Positions 40,352 through 50,163 of a stretch of DNA of 64,000 nt are shown one piece after another. A program made the translations under genes and the position numbers. How positions within the stretch are numbered: position 1 is the stretch's first letter; each line of letters opens with the position of its first letter. Source of the DNA: Rhabdophis nuchalis (Eukaryota > Chordata > Lepidosauria > Squamata > Natricidae); the NCBI GenBank assembly GCA_039707465.1, contig CM077643.1, forward strand, positions 61,816,605 through 61,880,604, given 5' to 3'. The notes below the pieces were generated by a model. It did no database searches. It saw nothing but the letters and a program-made list of their open reading frames with translations, and was not told the origin of the DNA.

Positions 40352-41428
40352 CTACTCGACTTGAGCAACTACGCTTTGCAAGACCCGACGGCCGAAGGCA
40401 GCGTCAGCGGAAGCGTATTTGTCCAATTTGTAATGGCGAACAAAGAGGGAAGGTGACGCCCATGTGGCTGCTCTGCATATCTCCTCGATGGGAGCCTGTG
40501 AGGCCCAGGCCGCTGTGGTGGCCGCACTTCTGGTTGAGTGGGCCGTGAGCCCCTGGGGCCTGGTCCGGCCCTGATGTTCGTATGCGAGGGCGATGCAGGC
40601 CTTGAGCCAGCGGGCGATGGTAGACGAGGAGACCCCACGACCCATGGTCGCCGGTTGGAATGAGAGGAACAGGGTCTCTGATCGCCGAAAGGCCAATGTG
40701 CGCTTGAGGTAGTGCTTGAGCGCTCGACGGACGTCTAGAGTGTGCCATCGACGCTCCCTGGGATGGGAGGGCTTGGGGCAGAAATTCGGGAGAACGATTT
40801 CCTGTGCTCTGTGGAACCAAGAATTGACTTTAGGCACAAACGATGGGTCGAGACGGAGTACTACTCTGTCGCTGAGGAAGCGGCAGAGGTCTTCTCTAGT
40901 TGAGAGCGCTGCTAGCTCTGACACCCGTCGTGCTGAGGTAATTGCGACTAGAAAGGCTGTCTTGAATGATAGTAGCCGGAGGGAACTCGAGCGTAGGGGC
41001 TCGAATGGTGGTTCCGAGAGACCTCTGAGGACCGTGGTCAGGTCCCACGTGGGGTAGCGGTGGATGACCTGTGGCCGGAGATTGGTTGCTCCCTTGAGGA
41101 AGGACCGCACACTGGGATGACGGCTGAGAGGCTGGAGGTAGCCAGCTGACAGGACCGTGGCCAGGGCTGCAACCTGGCGACGGAGGGTGGCCGGGGCGAG
41201 GCTCCTCTCAAAGCCCTCCTGAAGGAAATCCAAAATGTGCGGGAGAGACACAGAAAGCGGTGTTAATTGACGCCGGGAGCACCAATTTGAGAAGGCTTGC
41301 CAGGTCGCTCCGTAGATCCTGGTGGTGGAGGGTCGGCGGGCCGCCTGAATGGTGTGGATGACCGGGTCTGAGAAGTGGGCCCGGGTTAGCAGATCCCTCT
41401 CAAGTGCCAGACGGTTAGATTGAGCCAT
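40352..41428 (-). CDS. DIRS tyrosine recombinase, intact (358 aa)
   Basis: This recombinase joins the circular DIRS DNA copy into the genome. The ATG at 41428 overlaps the end of the RT frame in a different phase, as in other DIRS elements, and the frame is unbroken to 40352. The N-terminal part (residues 20-110) resembles a SAM-like core-binding domain (HTIQAARRPSTTRIYGATW). The catalytic domain carries the tyrosine recombinase set: Arg167 or Arg168 in TSARRVSELAAL, His297 and Arg300 in AHSTR, Trp323 at the His/Trp position, and the nucleophile Tyr333 in FVRHYKLD. All key residues are present, so it may still be active. The open frame extends upstream of the ATG through the RT region, but that part is a shadow of the RT gene. 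Confidence 0.93.
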   Translation of the reverse strand: MAQSNRLALERDLLTRAHFSDPVIHTIQAARRPSTTRIYGATWQAFSNWCSRRQLTPLSVSLPHILDFLQEGFERSLAPATLRRQVAALATVLSAGYLQPLSRHPSVRSFLKGATNLRPQVIHRYPTWDLTTVLRGLSEPPFEPLRSSSLRLLSFKTAFLVAITSARRVSELAALSTREDLCRFLSDRVVLRLDPSFVPKVNSWFHRAQEIVLPNFCPKPSHPRERRWHTLDVRRALKHYLKRTLAFRRSETLFLSFQPATMGRGVSSSTIARWLKACIALAYEHQGRTRPQGLTAHSTRSAATTAAWASQAPIEEICRAATWASPSLFVRHYKLDKYASADAAFGRRVLQSVVAQVE

Positions 41429-43270
41429 TGAGGCTCTGGGTGCAGGACAGCCCCCTGGCAGAGAGAGACCTCGTGTGGTGGGATCCTCCAAGGTGAATTG
41501 ATGGAGAGGCTGGAAAGGTCCGCGAACCAGGTCCGACGTGGCCAATATGGGGCCACTAGGATGACTTCCGCTCCCTCCCTCAGGATCTTCCTGATGACCC
41601 GTGGTAGCAGGGGCACTGGAGGGAATGCATACAGGAGGCCGGTCGGCCACGGAGAGGTGAGAGCGTCCATTCCCTCCGCCAGCGGCGACTGGTACCGAGT
41701 GAAGAAGCGTGGGAGCTGGGCGTTCCGTGGGGAGGCAAATAGGTCGAGGAGAGGGAGTCCGAACCTGTGGCAGATCTGTTGGAACAGGTCTGGGTGGAGC
41801 TGCCACTCTGATGGATCCAGGGTGGCCCTGCTCAGCCAATCCGCCCGAACGTTGTCCACTCCGGAGATGTGTTCGGCCCGAATGGAGCCCAGGTGATGTT
41901 CGGCCCATCTGCCCAGAGCATCGGCTTCCCTCATCAGTGCTGTGGATCTGGTGCCGCCCTGGCGGTTGATGTGCGCCTTCGTCACTACGTTGTCCGTCCG
42001 GACTAGGAGGTGTTGGCCCTGCACTTCCGACCGAAGGTGACGTAAAGCGAGACGAACTGCCCTCAACTCTAGCCAGTTGATGTTGTGCTTCAGGTCCTGA
42101 GGCGACCATCTGCCCTGCACCATGGATTCGGTGAGGTGTGCTCCCCACCCGAAGAGACTTGCGTCTGTGGTGAGGACTAGCCTGTCGGGTTCCTGGAAGA
42201 GGGAGCCCTTCTCCAGTGCTGGCGAGAGCCACCACTGCAGGGAGCGACGAACCTTGGGAGGTAGTCTGACCTTGGCTCTGGAGTTGCTGGTGTTGGTTCT
42301 CTGGGATGGGAGAAGGAACCACTGTAACTCTCTTGCGTGTAGTCTCGCCCAGGGAACGATGGCTAGACAAGATATCATCTTGCCTAGGAGCTGGGACAGG
42401 AGTATCACCGGGACGTTCGTGGAGGCTTGCACCCGTCGGATCATGGATCTGAGGCTGTCGATGCGGTCCGGGGACAGGGAGACAAGACCCGTGGACGTGT
42501 TGATCACCGCCCCCAGATGTAACACCTCCGTCGCAGGAGTCAGGTGGCTCTTGTCGGTGTTGATGGTGAAGCCGAGTTCTTGTAGGGTGGCTATGGTCGT
42601 GCGCAGGTCTCTTAGGGCCTGTTGTCGCGACGATGCTTGTAACAGGATGTCGTCCAGGTAAATTTGGAGTCGAATGGGGCGCCTCCTGAGATCTGCTGCT
42701 ACCGCGGCCAGTATCTTGGTGAACACCCTCGGGGCGGAGGAGAGCCCGAATGGGAGGGCTCGATACTGGTAGTGCTGTCCGGCAAAGTAGAACCGGAGAA
42801 ATCTGCGGTGCTCCTGTCGAATGGGAACATGGAGGTAGGCTTCCTTCAGGTCGATAGATGTCATCATGTCCCCTGGCCGGAGGCAACCTAGGATGGACTG
42901 GAGAGACTGCATCTTGAACTTTTTGTAGGCGATGTGATAGTTGAGTGCCTTCAAATCTAAGATGGCTCTGACTCCTCCTGTGCTCTTGGGGACCAAGAAG
43001 AGGATCGAGTAATAACCCCCCCCCCTCCTGGCCATGGGGAACTACCTCTATGGCCCTGATGTCTAGAAGGTGGCGGATCTCCGCCTCCATGAGGTTTCTC
43101 CTGTTGGGACACTTGGGGGTGGGACATCGGATAAAACGATGGGGAGGGGGCGAAACGAACTCTAGGGTGAGGCCGAGACGAACTGTTTGCAATATCCACG
43201 CATCTGTCGTGGTCGCCTCCCAGCGATCGGCAAACAGCTGGAGACGGCCCCCTATGGGGAGGGAGGGGTG
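41386..43270 (-). CDS. pol: DIRS reverse transcriptase / RNase H / methyltransferase-like polyprotein, one frame break
   Basis: The enzyme copies the DIRS RNA. The domain begins just after the gag stop, with a GGRLQLFADRW-type N-terminal block near 43250. It then shifts frame at a ten-base G tract (43016-43025) and continues open to the TAA at 41388-41386. In the 549-residue downstream frame (Met at 43035) reverse transcriptase motifs are clear: SIDLKEAYL with catalytic Asp62, and YLDD with Asp128/129. RNase H follows with Asp291, Glu323, Asp348 and Asp399 (the last in VRADWLSR). After it, at about residues 425-510, comes the DIRS methyltransferase-like region (LDLFASPRNAQ, DALTSPW), in which the expected NPPY-type motif is FPPV, so activity is doubtful. 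No ATG lies at the start of the frame, so expression probably depends on frameshifting or reinitiation after gag. It overlaps the recombinase gene by 43 bp. Confidence 0.9.
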
Positions 43271-43274
43271 ATGG

Positions 43275-45045
43275 TCACTTATTGCGGTGGAAAGGCCTGT
43301 TGGCCTGACCCCCACGAAAGGGCCGCCTGGCGTAGGGCTGGTACCTGTTCCTGTCCCGGAAGGGTTGCCTACCCTGGGGGCGGGTGTTACCCTGGGGATA
43401 GCTACGCTGGAAGGATGTGGAGGGGTTAGCGGGAGGCTGAGCCTCCGGTGCCCTGTAATTTTGCCTACGGAAGGATGAAGGTCTCCTATCAGTCTTACGA
43501 GAAACAAAGGGTAGGACTTTCTTCTTGTCCTTATTTTCCACTAGGACCGAATCTAGAGCTTCCCCAAACAGCCTTTGTCCCTTGAAGGGGGCAGATGCTA
43601 GCTTCCATTTGGAGCGCATGTCGGCATTCCAATGGCGCAACCATAAGAGGCGGCGCGAAGTAATATTGGATGCCATGGCCCGGGAAGCGAATTTTGCTGC
43701 GTTAAGTGAGGCATCCGCAGTGTATTCTGCTGCCAGCATGATCTTGTTAACATCATGACGGAGTCTGGCATCTCCCTGGGGGAGACGTTTGAGGAGTTGG
43801 CGCAACCAGGCTATGGATGCCCTGCTAAAAAATGAGGCCGAGGTAGACGCCTTAATGGCCCAGGCCGCCGCCTGGTGTGTCTTGTGACATGCGCGCTCGG
43901 TCCGCTTGTCCTCTGCCTTAAGGCCTTCTAGTAGGTCTGGTGGGAGTACTGAATTGGATGTTAGAGCAGCGACCGGAGGGTCGACCTCCGGAAGTTTAAG
44001 TAGCTCCTCCATGCTGGGATCTACAGAATAGAGCTTTTTGTCGTTGGTACCCGGGGCAGTCCACGAAGCGGGCTGAACCCATTGGCGCTGAACTACGTCC
44101 CTAAACAGTTGGGGAGCAGGGATCAGGTCCTGGGGGGTGACTGATTCCTCAAAGAGGCCCCCGCTGGGGTCCTCAGGGTCTGTAGGGGCCTGGGGATCTG
44201 AGGTCGCCTGAGAGGAAGAGGATGTGACCGACATGCGCGTGATGGTCTTCGCTTTATGAAGGATAGACTTAAAGTAGGCAGGTTGGAACAAGCCCGAAAA
44301 TGCGGGCTTGTCCGGGGTCACGCCCTCATCCTCAGAGAGCTCAGGCTCCGCCAGGTCATCTATCTCATTGATGGATTCGGCGCTAATCACCGAAGGGTGG
44401 GGTGAGGAGGCCCTGGCATAGCGTGGCCTACTTCTGGGCCCCTGTGGTTGCGCCTCTGCCTGGTCCTTGAGCCCCTGAGCAATGCCCTGGGAAATGGCTG
44501 CATTAATCACCTGTCTCATCTCAGCCGAGAGAGACGGGCCCTGGTCCTCTAAGGGGCGCCCCCCCACCCCCTCTGGCATAGGTGCCGGAGGTTCCTGTAT
44601 TATAGGCTGGATGGGGTTGGCTATCCCCTCATCCCCCTCCATCTCACAATTGAATAGGTCAGTCCCACCCCCCATGGAGTGGGAAGGAGATTGGGAGATA
44701 AGGGAAGAATGATCTAGGGATAAATCTCTGAGATCCCTCTCATAGATGGGGTTGGCCCTAGCCTGGGTCTCACTCCCCCCCCCCAGGGGGCTCGGGAGAG
44801 GCCTCCCTGTGGGCCTGTGCTATGGCAATGGTTTGCCTTTGGGCCCTATCAAACTGGCGGTCTAGGGCCTTGTGGCGTCTGGCCTCTGCCCTATCCTGGC
44901 CCCCCTCATCTCTCTTGGGGTAGGGGCCCCTGCTAAGGTCCTTAATGGCCTCCCTGGCGACCCTGCCCGCCTTCCTAGTGAGGGGCCTCTCCTCCCAGGT
45001 GGCATCCCCCTGTTCAGGCCCCTCAACTATAGGTTGGTGCTCCAT
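43275..45045 (-). CDS. gag: DIRS Gag-like protein, one frame break
   Basis: This is the structural or RNA-binding protein of the DIRS element. It begins at the ATG at 45045 and stays open to a TGA at 44772-44770. The reading continues, in the frame one base away, without a stop to a TAA at 43277-43275. The break falls in a ten-base G tract (44775-44784); one base fewer would make one frame of about 590 codons. The first part is charged and rich in Arg, Lys and Glu. The middle (about 43560-43800) has the conserved-looking block with RHWNADMRSKWKLASAPFKG, typical of vertebrate DIRS Gag. The C-terminus is very basic and rich in Arg, Gln and Pro (RRPFRGG, NRPFHRNK), fitting nucleic-acid binding. 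An internal ATG at 44675 opens a 466-residue frame that needs no frame correction. Whether the break is genuine, a sequencing error or programmed is unknown. Confidence 0.85.
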
Positions 45046-45717
45046 GGCAAGGCTTTAATGCCTGGGCGATGGAATGGGCGGGGGGGGCGCGCGAGGGATA
45101 CGACCTGATCGATGAGTTGCAGAGCGCGCTGGGAGCCGAATCCAAAATTCCTGGCCTCCTCGGAGCTGGCTGTGGCCGCTGTTGAGGGTGATGGCCGCTC
45201 CTTGCCTCAAATGCTGCTGCTTGCTGCTGCTGCTGCCGCCGCTGTTCTCCTCAAACGAAAAAAAAAAAAGGAAGCGGCAAAAAAACTCCGTTTAAAATGG
45301 AGCCGGCTTGCTTCTGATTGGTCCCCCGACGAATCCAAGATGGCCGCGCCCAGTCCACTACACGTGGAATGCAGCGCGGAGCTTTCCGGCTCTCTGGGGC
45401 TGCAGCTGGCTTAGGCAGCTCTCCCGGGTGCCGGGCAGACCGCCGAGGCTTCGGACGGCCCCGCCGGTGTAGAGCAGGCTAAGGGCGATGCTTCCTGGGC
45501 GCTCCAAAGGCTCCACTCACCCCCCCTGTGGGAGAACGAGAAGCGCGCCGCTCTGGTGAGCGTTCTGGCTTCTCCGGCAAGGCGAAGGCTCCTGCTGGCT
45601 CTGCTTGTTGCTGTCGGTGGAAAGGAAGGCTTGGAAGGAAAACTAAAGTAAAAAACTAATGCTTAACTTTTAAATTTGCTAAGCTCAAAAGAAATGCATC
45701 CGAAGGGCTTGGACTGA
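45046..45717 (-). promoter_or_regulatory. DIRS 5' leader upstream of gag
   Basis: A GC- and CpG-rich non-coding stretch between the right terminal repeat and the gag ATG. It has a run of GCT/GCC triplets (45215-45247 on the plus strand) and an A-rich tract at 45259-45271. It probably holds promoter and leader functions by position; no specific site was identified. Confidence 0.5.
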
Positions 45718-45836
45718 ATTAAGAAACTGAAGGATCATGGGAAAGGAAGGCGGGACTCAGTATTTTAATTCAGTCCAATGGGCAGCGGAGCTGAGTTAAC
45801 CCTTGCATGGACACTCAGAGCTGTGCACCTGAGAAT
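45718..45836. repeat. DIRS right inverted terminal repeat
   Basis: Inverted partner of 40008-40120. It ends in CCTGAGAAT at 45828-45836. Here 45711-45776 also has its own 12-bp inverted arms (GGACTGAATTAA and its complement). In element orientation this is the upstream, promoter-side end. Confidence 0.93.
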
Positions 45837-46030
45837 TGGAGACACCACCTCTCATCAATTCTTTACAAGCAATTTTAAATATTACACAAAGTTATATCAG
45901 TACTGAACTGAGCATATAATCAAACTGATAAATGATTAAAGTTTGACAGTAACATTAACCTTCAAAGGAAGGGCAAATTATAGATTCCCTAAGAATTAGA
46001 AATGAGTAGAACTCACGTAATCATCTAGAA

Positions 46031-46224
46031 CAGTGGTTCTCAACCTTCCCAATGCCGCGACCCTTTAATACAGTTCCTCATGTTGTGGTGACCCCAACCA
46101 TAAAATTGGTGTCTCAGTTCTTAAGACCATCAAAAATAAGTGTTTCCCAATGGTCTTAGCCGACCCCTGTGAAAGGGTCGTTCGATCCCCAAAGGGGTCT
46201 CGACCCACAGGTTGAGAACCACTG
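46031..46224. mobile_element. SPIN-like hAT MITE with perfect 8-bp duplication
   Basis: Terminal repeats CAGTGGTTCTCAACCT and AGGTTGAGAACCACTG, with the GCCGCGACCCTTTAATACAG body of the SPIN (Space Invader) hAT family. Flanked by ATCTAGAA at 46023-46030 and 46225-46232. No transposase. Confidence 0.92.
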
Positions 46225-46239
46225 ATCTAGAAAAAGTAC

Positions 46240-46340
46240 ATATAGTGGTTGACTGATTATGTGCCATGTTGATTCCTATCAACCCCGTAGACAGACAGGC
46301 CTTCTCCAAAACAATTGGTAGCCACCTTGGACCTTAAGTC
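46240..46340. repeat. Old interspersed repeat, possibly RTE-type
   Basis: GATTATGTGCCATGTTGATTCC and CAACCCCGTAGACAGAC resemble a common amniote repeat; similar words occur at 57836-57940. Weak assignment. Confidence 0.3.
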
Positions 46341-48662
46341 TTCTAAGAATATAGCCACCCAGTTCTTTTGCCGGTTGTCTCTTTTTTTAAATATATATTT
46401 TCTTCCACATTTTTCACCATTACAGACTTCGCAATGGAGTGTATATAATATAACCAAATATATAATTTAAGCCTGGTCAAAGTTCACAAGAGACAACTTT
46501 GGTTTGATCAATAACTCATTTACTGGTTTTCTTGGATGCTCAGAATATTCTCTGGAATCTTCACTAATAGGAAGCTATCCTGTAAGCATCAGCAATAATG
46601 TTGATGTGTCTTGGACTTTTCTAAAAGCAGGTTGAAAAGCAACTTTTCCATGTTGGGCTTCAATCTGCTTTGGAGGATTCTAAATATTACTACAGTACCA
46701 CGTGAAATTTTATTTCCTTACTACTGGCACATAGACTGACCGATACATGTCAAGGCATAGTTATTTGATAAGTTAAAGACTTTTGCAATTGGTAAAATCA
46801 AGATCGATATTATCTGATAATACATAATGTTTAGTTTATCATATTGTGGGGTACAAGTCATGTGGAATCAAGGCAACATGTTATGGCCTAAAGTTGGATA
46901 ATGTGCATTACATGAATATAGCAACTGTATTCTCTTAAGTTAGATTTAGTGTATGTATGGCACCATTCCTTCTCCATTTGAATTTTCCATGTATTCAGCC
47001 AAGTGATCAATGATTTAAGAGAGGTTTGCAGAGTAGTTTGCTAATATTACCGCAAATGGGAACAACTCAGTAAATTACTTACTGCTACAGAAATAAATTC
47101 ACTAGAGATTTTATTTTACTTGTGCAAGAAAACCTTTTTCTCTGATAAGACTAGATGGAATATTTAGAGGTATGCAAAGTATGTGTATGTAAACATTTGT
47201 CTGCTACAATCTGTTGATAATTCTGAATAGGGAGATGAAAAACCTTATTGCATTTTTTCATTGCCCATCATAATGTATTTATCTTGACACCTAACTATGT
47301 ACAGTAGTTGTATTCTGAATGAAAATTATAATGTTCACATTTTGCAGCAGCACCAGCAAAAGAACCACAATGATTGTAGCTATCAAGGGGGGGGGGGGGG
47401 GGGAGAGAATGCATATCTCTAAAATACCCAGAAATTAAAAATGCACTACTGTTCTATGAACAAAGCATTAGGAGGCTTAAATGAAACTAAATGAAAAGGT
47501 GTAAAAGAATATACATACAAATAAGAGTTACACCTGGTAAACATGCTACTGACGTTAGAATTATTCATCTCAGCACCACTGAGTTGTTTACAAAGAGAGA
47601 GCCAAATCACTAAAATGTATATAGTATGATACATCCTTGTAAAAGAGAGAAAAACCAATTATCACTTTAAAAAAACACCTGAACACTATACTAAGATATT
47701 GTTTGGTTGACAAATGTTGGGATATTCACAAAATGAGTTTTTCTACTCAGCAATCCCTATTAGGAAAGAGGAGAAGCACAATTTATGCTTTAACAAAAAT
47801 GTATTGGTTTTTCAAGAGTGCAGCTAAAGAAGTTTGCAGACAGTTATCAAATATATTTTCTACGGGTTTGTAGAGATGAAAATAATGGCATCCACCTATC
47901 ACTCAGAAACTCAGGATAAAATGCTTAATAAAAATCAGAATTGAAATCTCCCTTAGGAATGAAAAGTATTAAAAACAATATAATATAAAGGAAGTAAGAG
48001 GGCCAGCTAATAATATCATGATAAATCCTAATTGGTAATAAATTAAGCATATACAGTATGTTGAACATCTATGCAGAGAAAAGGTGCTATCATTTCATTA
48101 AACTATCACTGATTTATCAATATTTTAGAAGTAGTTCCAGAACTAACCCCCAAAGGATATAAACCTGAGAACAAAACAACTGAAAAGGTAAGGTGTTGCA
48201 GACATCTTGAATTTCAGTTAGAGCTCTGCAAAAGATAAATGTGACAGTGCTTATAAGCAAGAAATACAGGCTTAATTTTTATTCAAATCTATACAAGCTA
48301 AATTTGTGTTACATCTATAAAGACAAAAACGTATGTTGTTTGCATCTACCTATATACTACTAAAACTTGCTGTCATGATCTTAACTGGAGAAAACAGTAC
48401 ATCATTGGGCAAGAAAATATCCAAAATGTGGGACCCATAACTCCTGATGGAATGAAATTTGGGGAAACCGTGGCTGCTTCAATGCTATTGGCGGCTGCAT
48501 TGCTGTTGGGGTCTCTTGATCTTAATTTTCAATGTTTCTCAGAAGGGGATTTCTGAAGTTCCCTCCCAGATACAAGAAACTTCAATGGGGAAGCTGGCAG
48601 GAAGTCAGTAATTGCTTTTTCTCAATTGCTTTTTTACCCACCCTTGGTCTTCGTGTTTCTGT
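46341..48662. other. Intron DNA, repeat-poor
   Basis: AT-rich; only the G17 tract is notable. 48345-48480 has a faint Helitron-like start but no end. 49333-49763 shows nothing. Confidence 0.45.
47387..47403. repeat. G17 homopolymer
   Basis: Seventeen uninterrupted G on the plus strand. Confidence 0.95.
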
Positions 48663-49088
48663 TTGTTGTTGTTGTTAATTGCGAAGTCGTGGCCTTCCTG
48701 TCCTCTGCCATTCCCCGGAATCCATTTAAGCTCAAGCCAACTGCTTCAATGACTCCATCCAGCCACCTCATTCTCTGCCATCCCCTTCTTCTTTTGCCCG
48801 CAATCGTTCCCAGTGTTAGGCTTTTCTCCAGTGAGTCCTTCCTTCTCATTAGGTGGCCAAAGTATTTGAGTTTCATCTTCATGAACTGGCCTTCTAAAGA
48901 GCAGTCAGGGTTGATCTCCTCTAGGACTGACCGGTTTGATCGCCTTGCAGTCCTAGGGACTCGCAGGAGTCTTCTCCAGCACCGTAGTTCAAAGTTCATA
49001 GTTTCTCTGTTTAGTTTATATCTATTTAGTGATGATCCTCCAGGGCACAAGTTGTCTAGTTTACTTATCAATCTAAGTTGCCGTTCTT
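48663..49088 (-). pseudogene. BovB (RTE) LINE 3' fragment, C-terminal RT region
   Basis: The minus-strand frame encodes the typical BovB C-terminus: LRCWRRLLRVPRTARRSNRS, YFGHLMRRKDSLEKSLTLG and KRRRGWQRMRWLDG. It ends in the squamate BovB tail with CACGACTTCGCAA and AAC repeats near 48665-48690. A short internal deletion has removed the normal region between the aspartate-rich end and the tail. BovB is well known for horizontal transfer between squamates and ruminants. It is 5'-truncated at about 49088 and non-coding today. Confidence 0.88.
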
Positions 49089-49092
49089 AAAT

Positions 49093-49332
49093 CAGGAACC
49101 CAAATAGCACTTAGATTCATATACAGCTTTACAGTGCTTTACATCCCTCTATAAACGGTTTACAGAGTCAGCATATTGCCCCCAGCAATATACTGTAGGT
49201 CCTCATTTTATTGACCTCGGAAGGATGGAAGACTGAGTCAACCTTGAGCCAGTGAAATTTGATCTGCCAAATTGCAGCCGGCAGACAGCAGAAGTCACCT
49301 GTGGTACTGCATTCTAACCACTGTGCCACCAA
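49093..49332 (-). mobile_element. tRNA-derived SINE with L2-like tail
   Basis: On the minus strand it starts with TGGCACAGTGGTTAGAATGC, a tRNA-like A-box region. It continues with the squamate SINE body (CTGCCGGCTGCAATTTGGCAG) and ends near TCTAAGTGCTATT. It directly abuts the BovB fragment. The B box is degraded, so it is inactive. Confidence 0.7.
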
Positions 49333-49771
49333 ATGCAATAAAGAGGATGTGTAAAATGGACACATGCCCAACAATAATTCACTTACAAGGCAGAGTTGAC
49401 ATGCACCATTAGGTGAAGCACGAAGGACGAATTCATTCACTTTGACTTGCAGCCTTGCCTCAAAGAAAGAAGCTTGTAAGCCACCAATATACTTTTGCCA
49501 AAGATAATTTGGCTGGTTGAATCAAATGAATAACAATGCTCTTCTCTATTCCTGAGATGCCTTGTGGCTTTTTTGTTTTTTGTTTAACTTTTTAAAAATG
49601 AAGGCAAGTTTAGTTTTAATATTTTGTCAGATTAACTTTTGATTTCACAGCCTTTCCCAATTTGTGCACAGTTCTTTGATGAACAAAAACACAATGTTGT
49701 ATGCATATAAAGACATGAAAAATACATATACATTCTTAAAAAACGTCATGAAAAAATAGGATGGATTAAAT

Positions 49772-50155
49772 CAGGGGTCTCCAACCTTTGCAACTTTAAG
49801 TCTGAAGGACTTCAGCTCCCAGAATTCTCCAGCCAGCTTTGCTGGCTGGAGAAGTCTGGGAGCTGAAGTCCTTCAGACTTAAAGTTGCAAAGGTTGGAGA
49901 CCCCTGTGTTAGAGAATTCATGCAGGAAGACTAGTGGGTCCTCTTCCCATCTTAAGTCACGAGGCTCCCAGGATTATGTTTTGACTGTGAATTTGAAGAC
50001 CTCAAAATGAAAAGCAAGTTGCTCTATAAGAGTATTTCTCAACCTTATCAACTATAAGATATGTGGATTTTAACTCCCAGAATCCCTTAGCTGGCTGGAG
50101 AATTCTGGGAGCTGAAGTCCTTCAGACTTAAAGTTGCAAAGGTTGGAGACCCCTG
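49772..50155. mobile_element. Composite of two palindromic MITE modules with one 8-bp duplication
   Basis: The first module (49772-49906) is a full palindrome of the family at 17369. About 120 bp of other sequence follows, then a second module (about 50032-50155) with a divergent left arm and a normal right arm. The perfect flanking duplication GATTAAAT lies at 49764-49771 and 50156-50163, outside both modules. Confidence 0.82.
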
Positions 50156-50163
50156 GATTAAAT

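Larger units (their letters stand above)
39976..45836 (-). mobile_element. DIRS-1-like tyrosine-recombinase retrotransposon, nearly complete
   Basis: A 5,861-bp element whose genes read on the minus strand: gag, RT/RNase H/methyltransferase-like, then tyrosine recombinase. DIRS elements copy through RNA and integrate with a tyrosine recombinase, so they lack a DDE integrase and make no target-site duplication; none is seen here. The ends follow the DIRS plan exactly. 40008-40120 and 45718-45830 are inverted repeats (113 bp, two mismatches). The left outer end 39976-40031 is complementary to 40209-40264 (56 bp, perfect). The right outer end 45800-45836 is complementary to 40262-40298 (37 bp, perfect). 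The ends and the internal junction share AAT. High end identity and long open frames suggest recent activity. Two one-base frame breaks in G10 tracts interrupt gag and the RT frame. Confidence 0.95.

Noticed and set aside
40352..43507. A single 1051-codon frame across the DIRS pol region
   Set aside because: Only its first part (RT N-terminus) and last 358 codons (recombinase) are real. The middle is the shadow of the RT/RNase H gene in another frame.
39976..45836. Retrovirus or Ty3/Gypsy origin for the RT-bearing element
   Set aside because: No direct LTRs, protease or DDE integrase; inverted ends, an internal complementary region and a tyrosine recombinase define DIRS.
48345..48480. Possible third Helitron start (TCTACCTATATACTACTAAAAC)
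   Set aside because: No CTAG end with hairpin and no further similarity to the two clear copies.
48626..49090. 154-codon plus-strand frame
   Set aside because: Antisense shadow of the BovB reverse transcriptase end.
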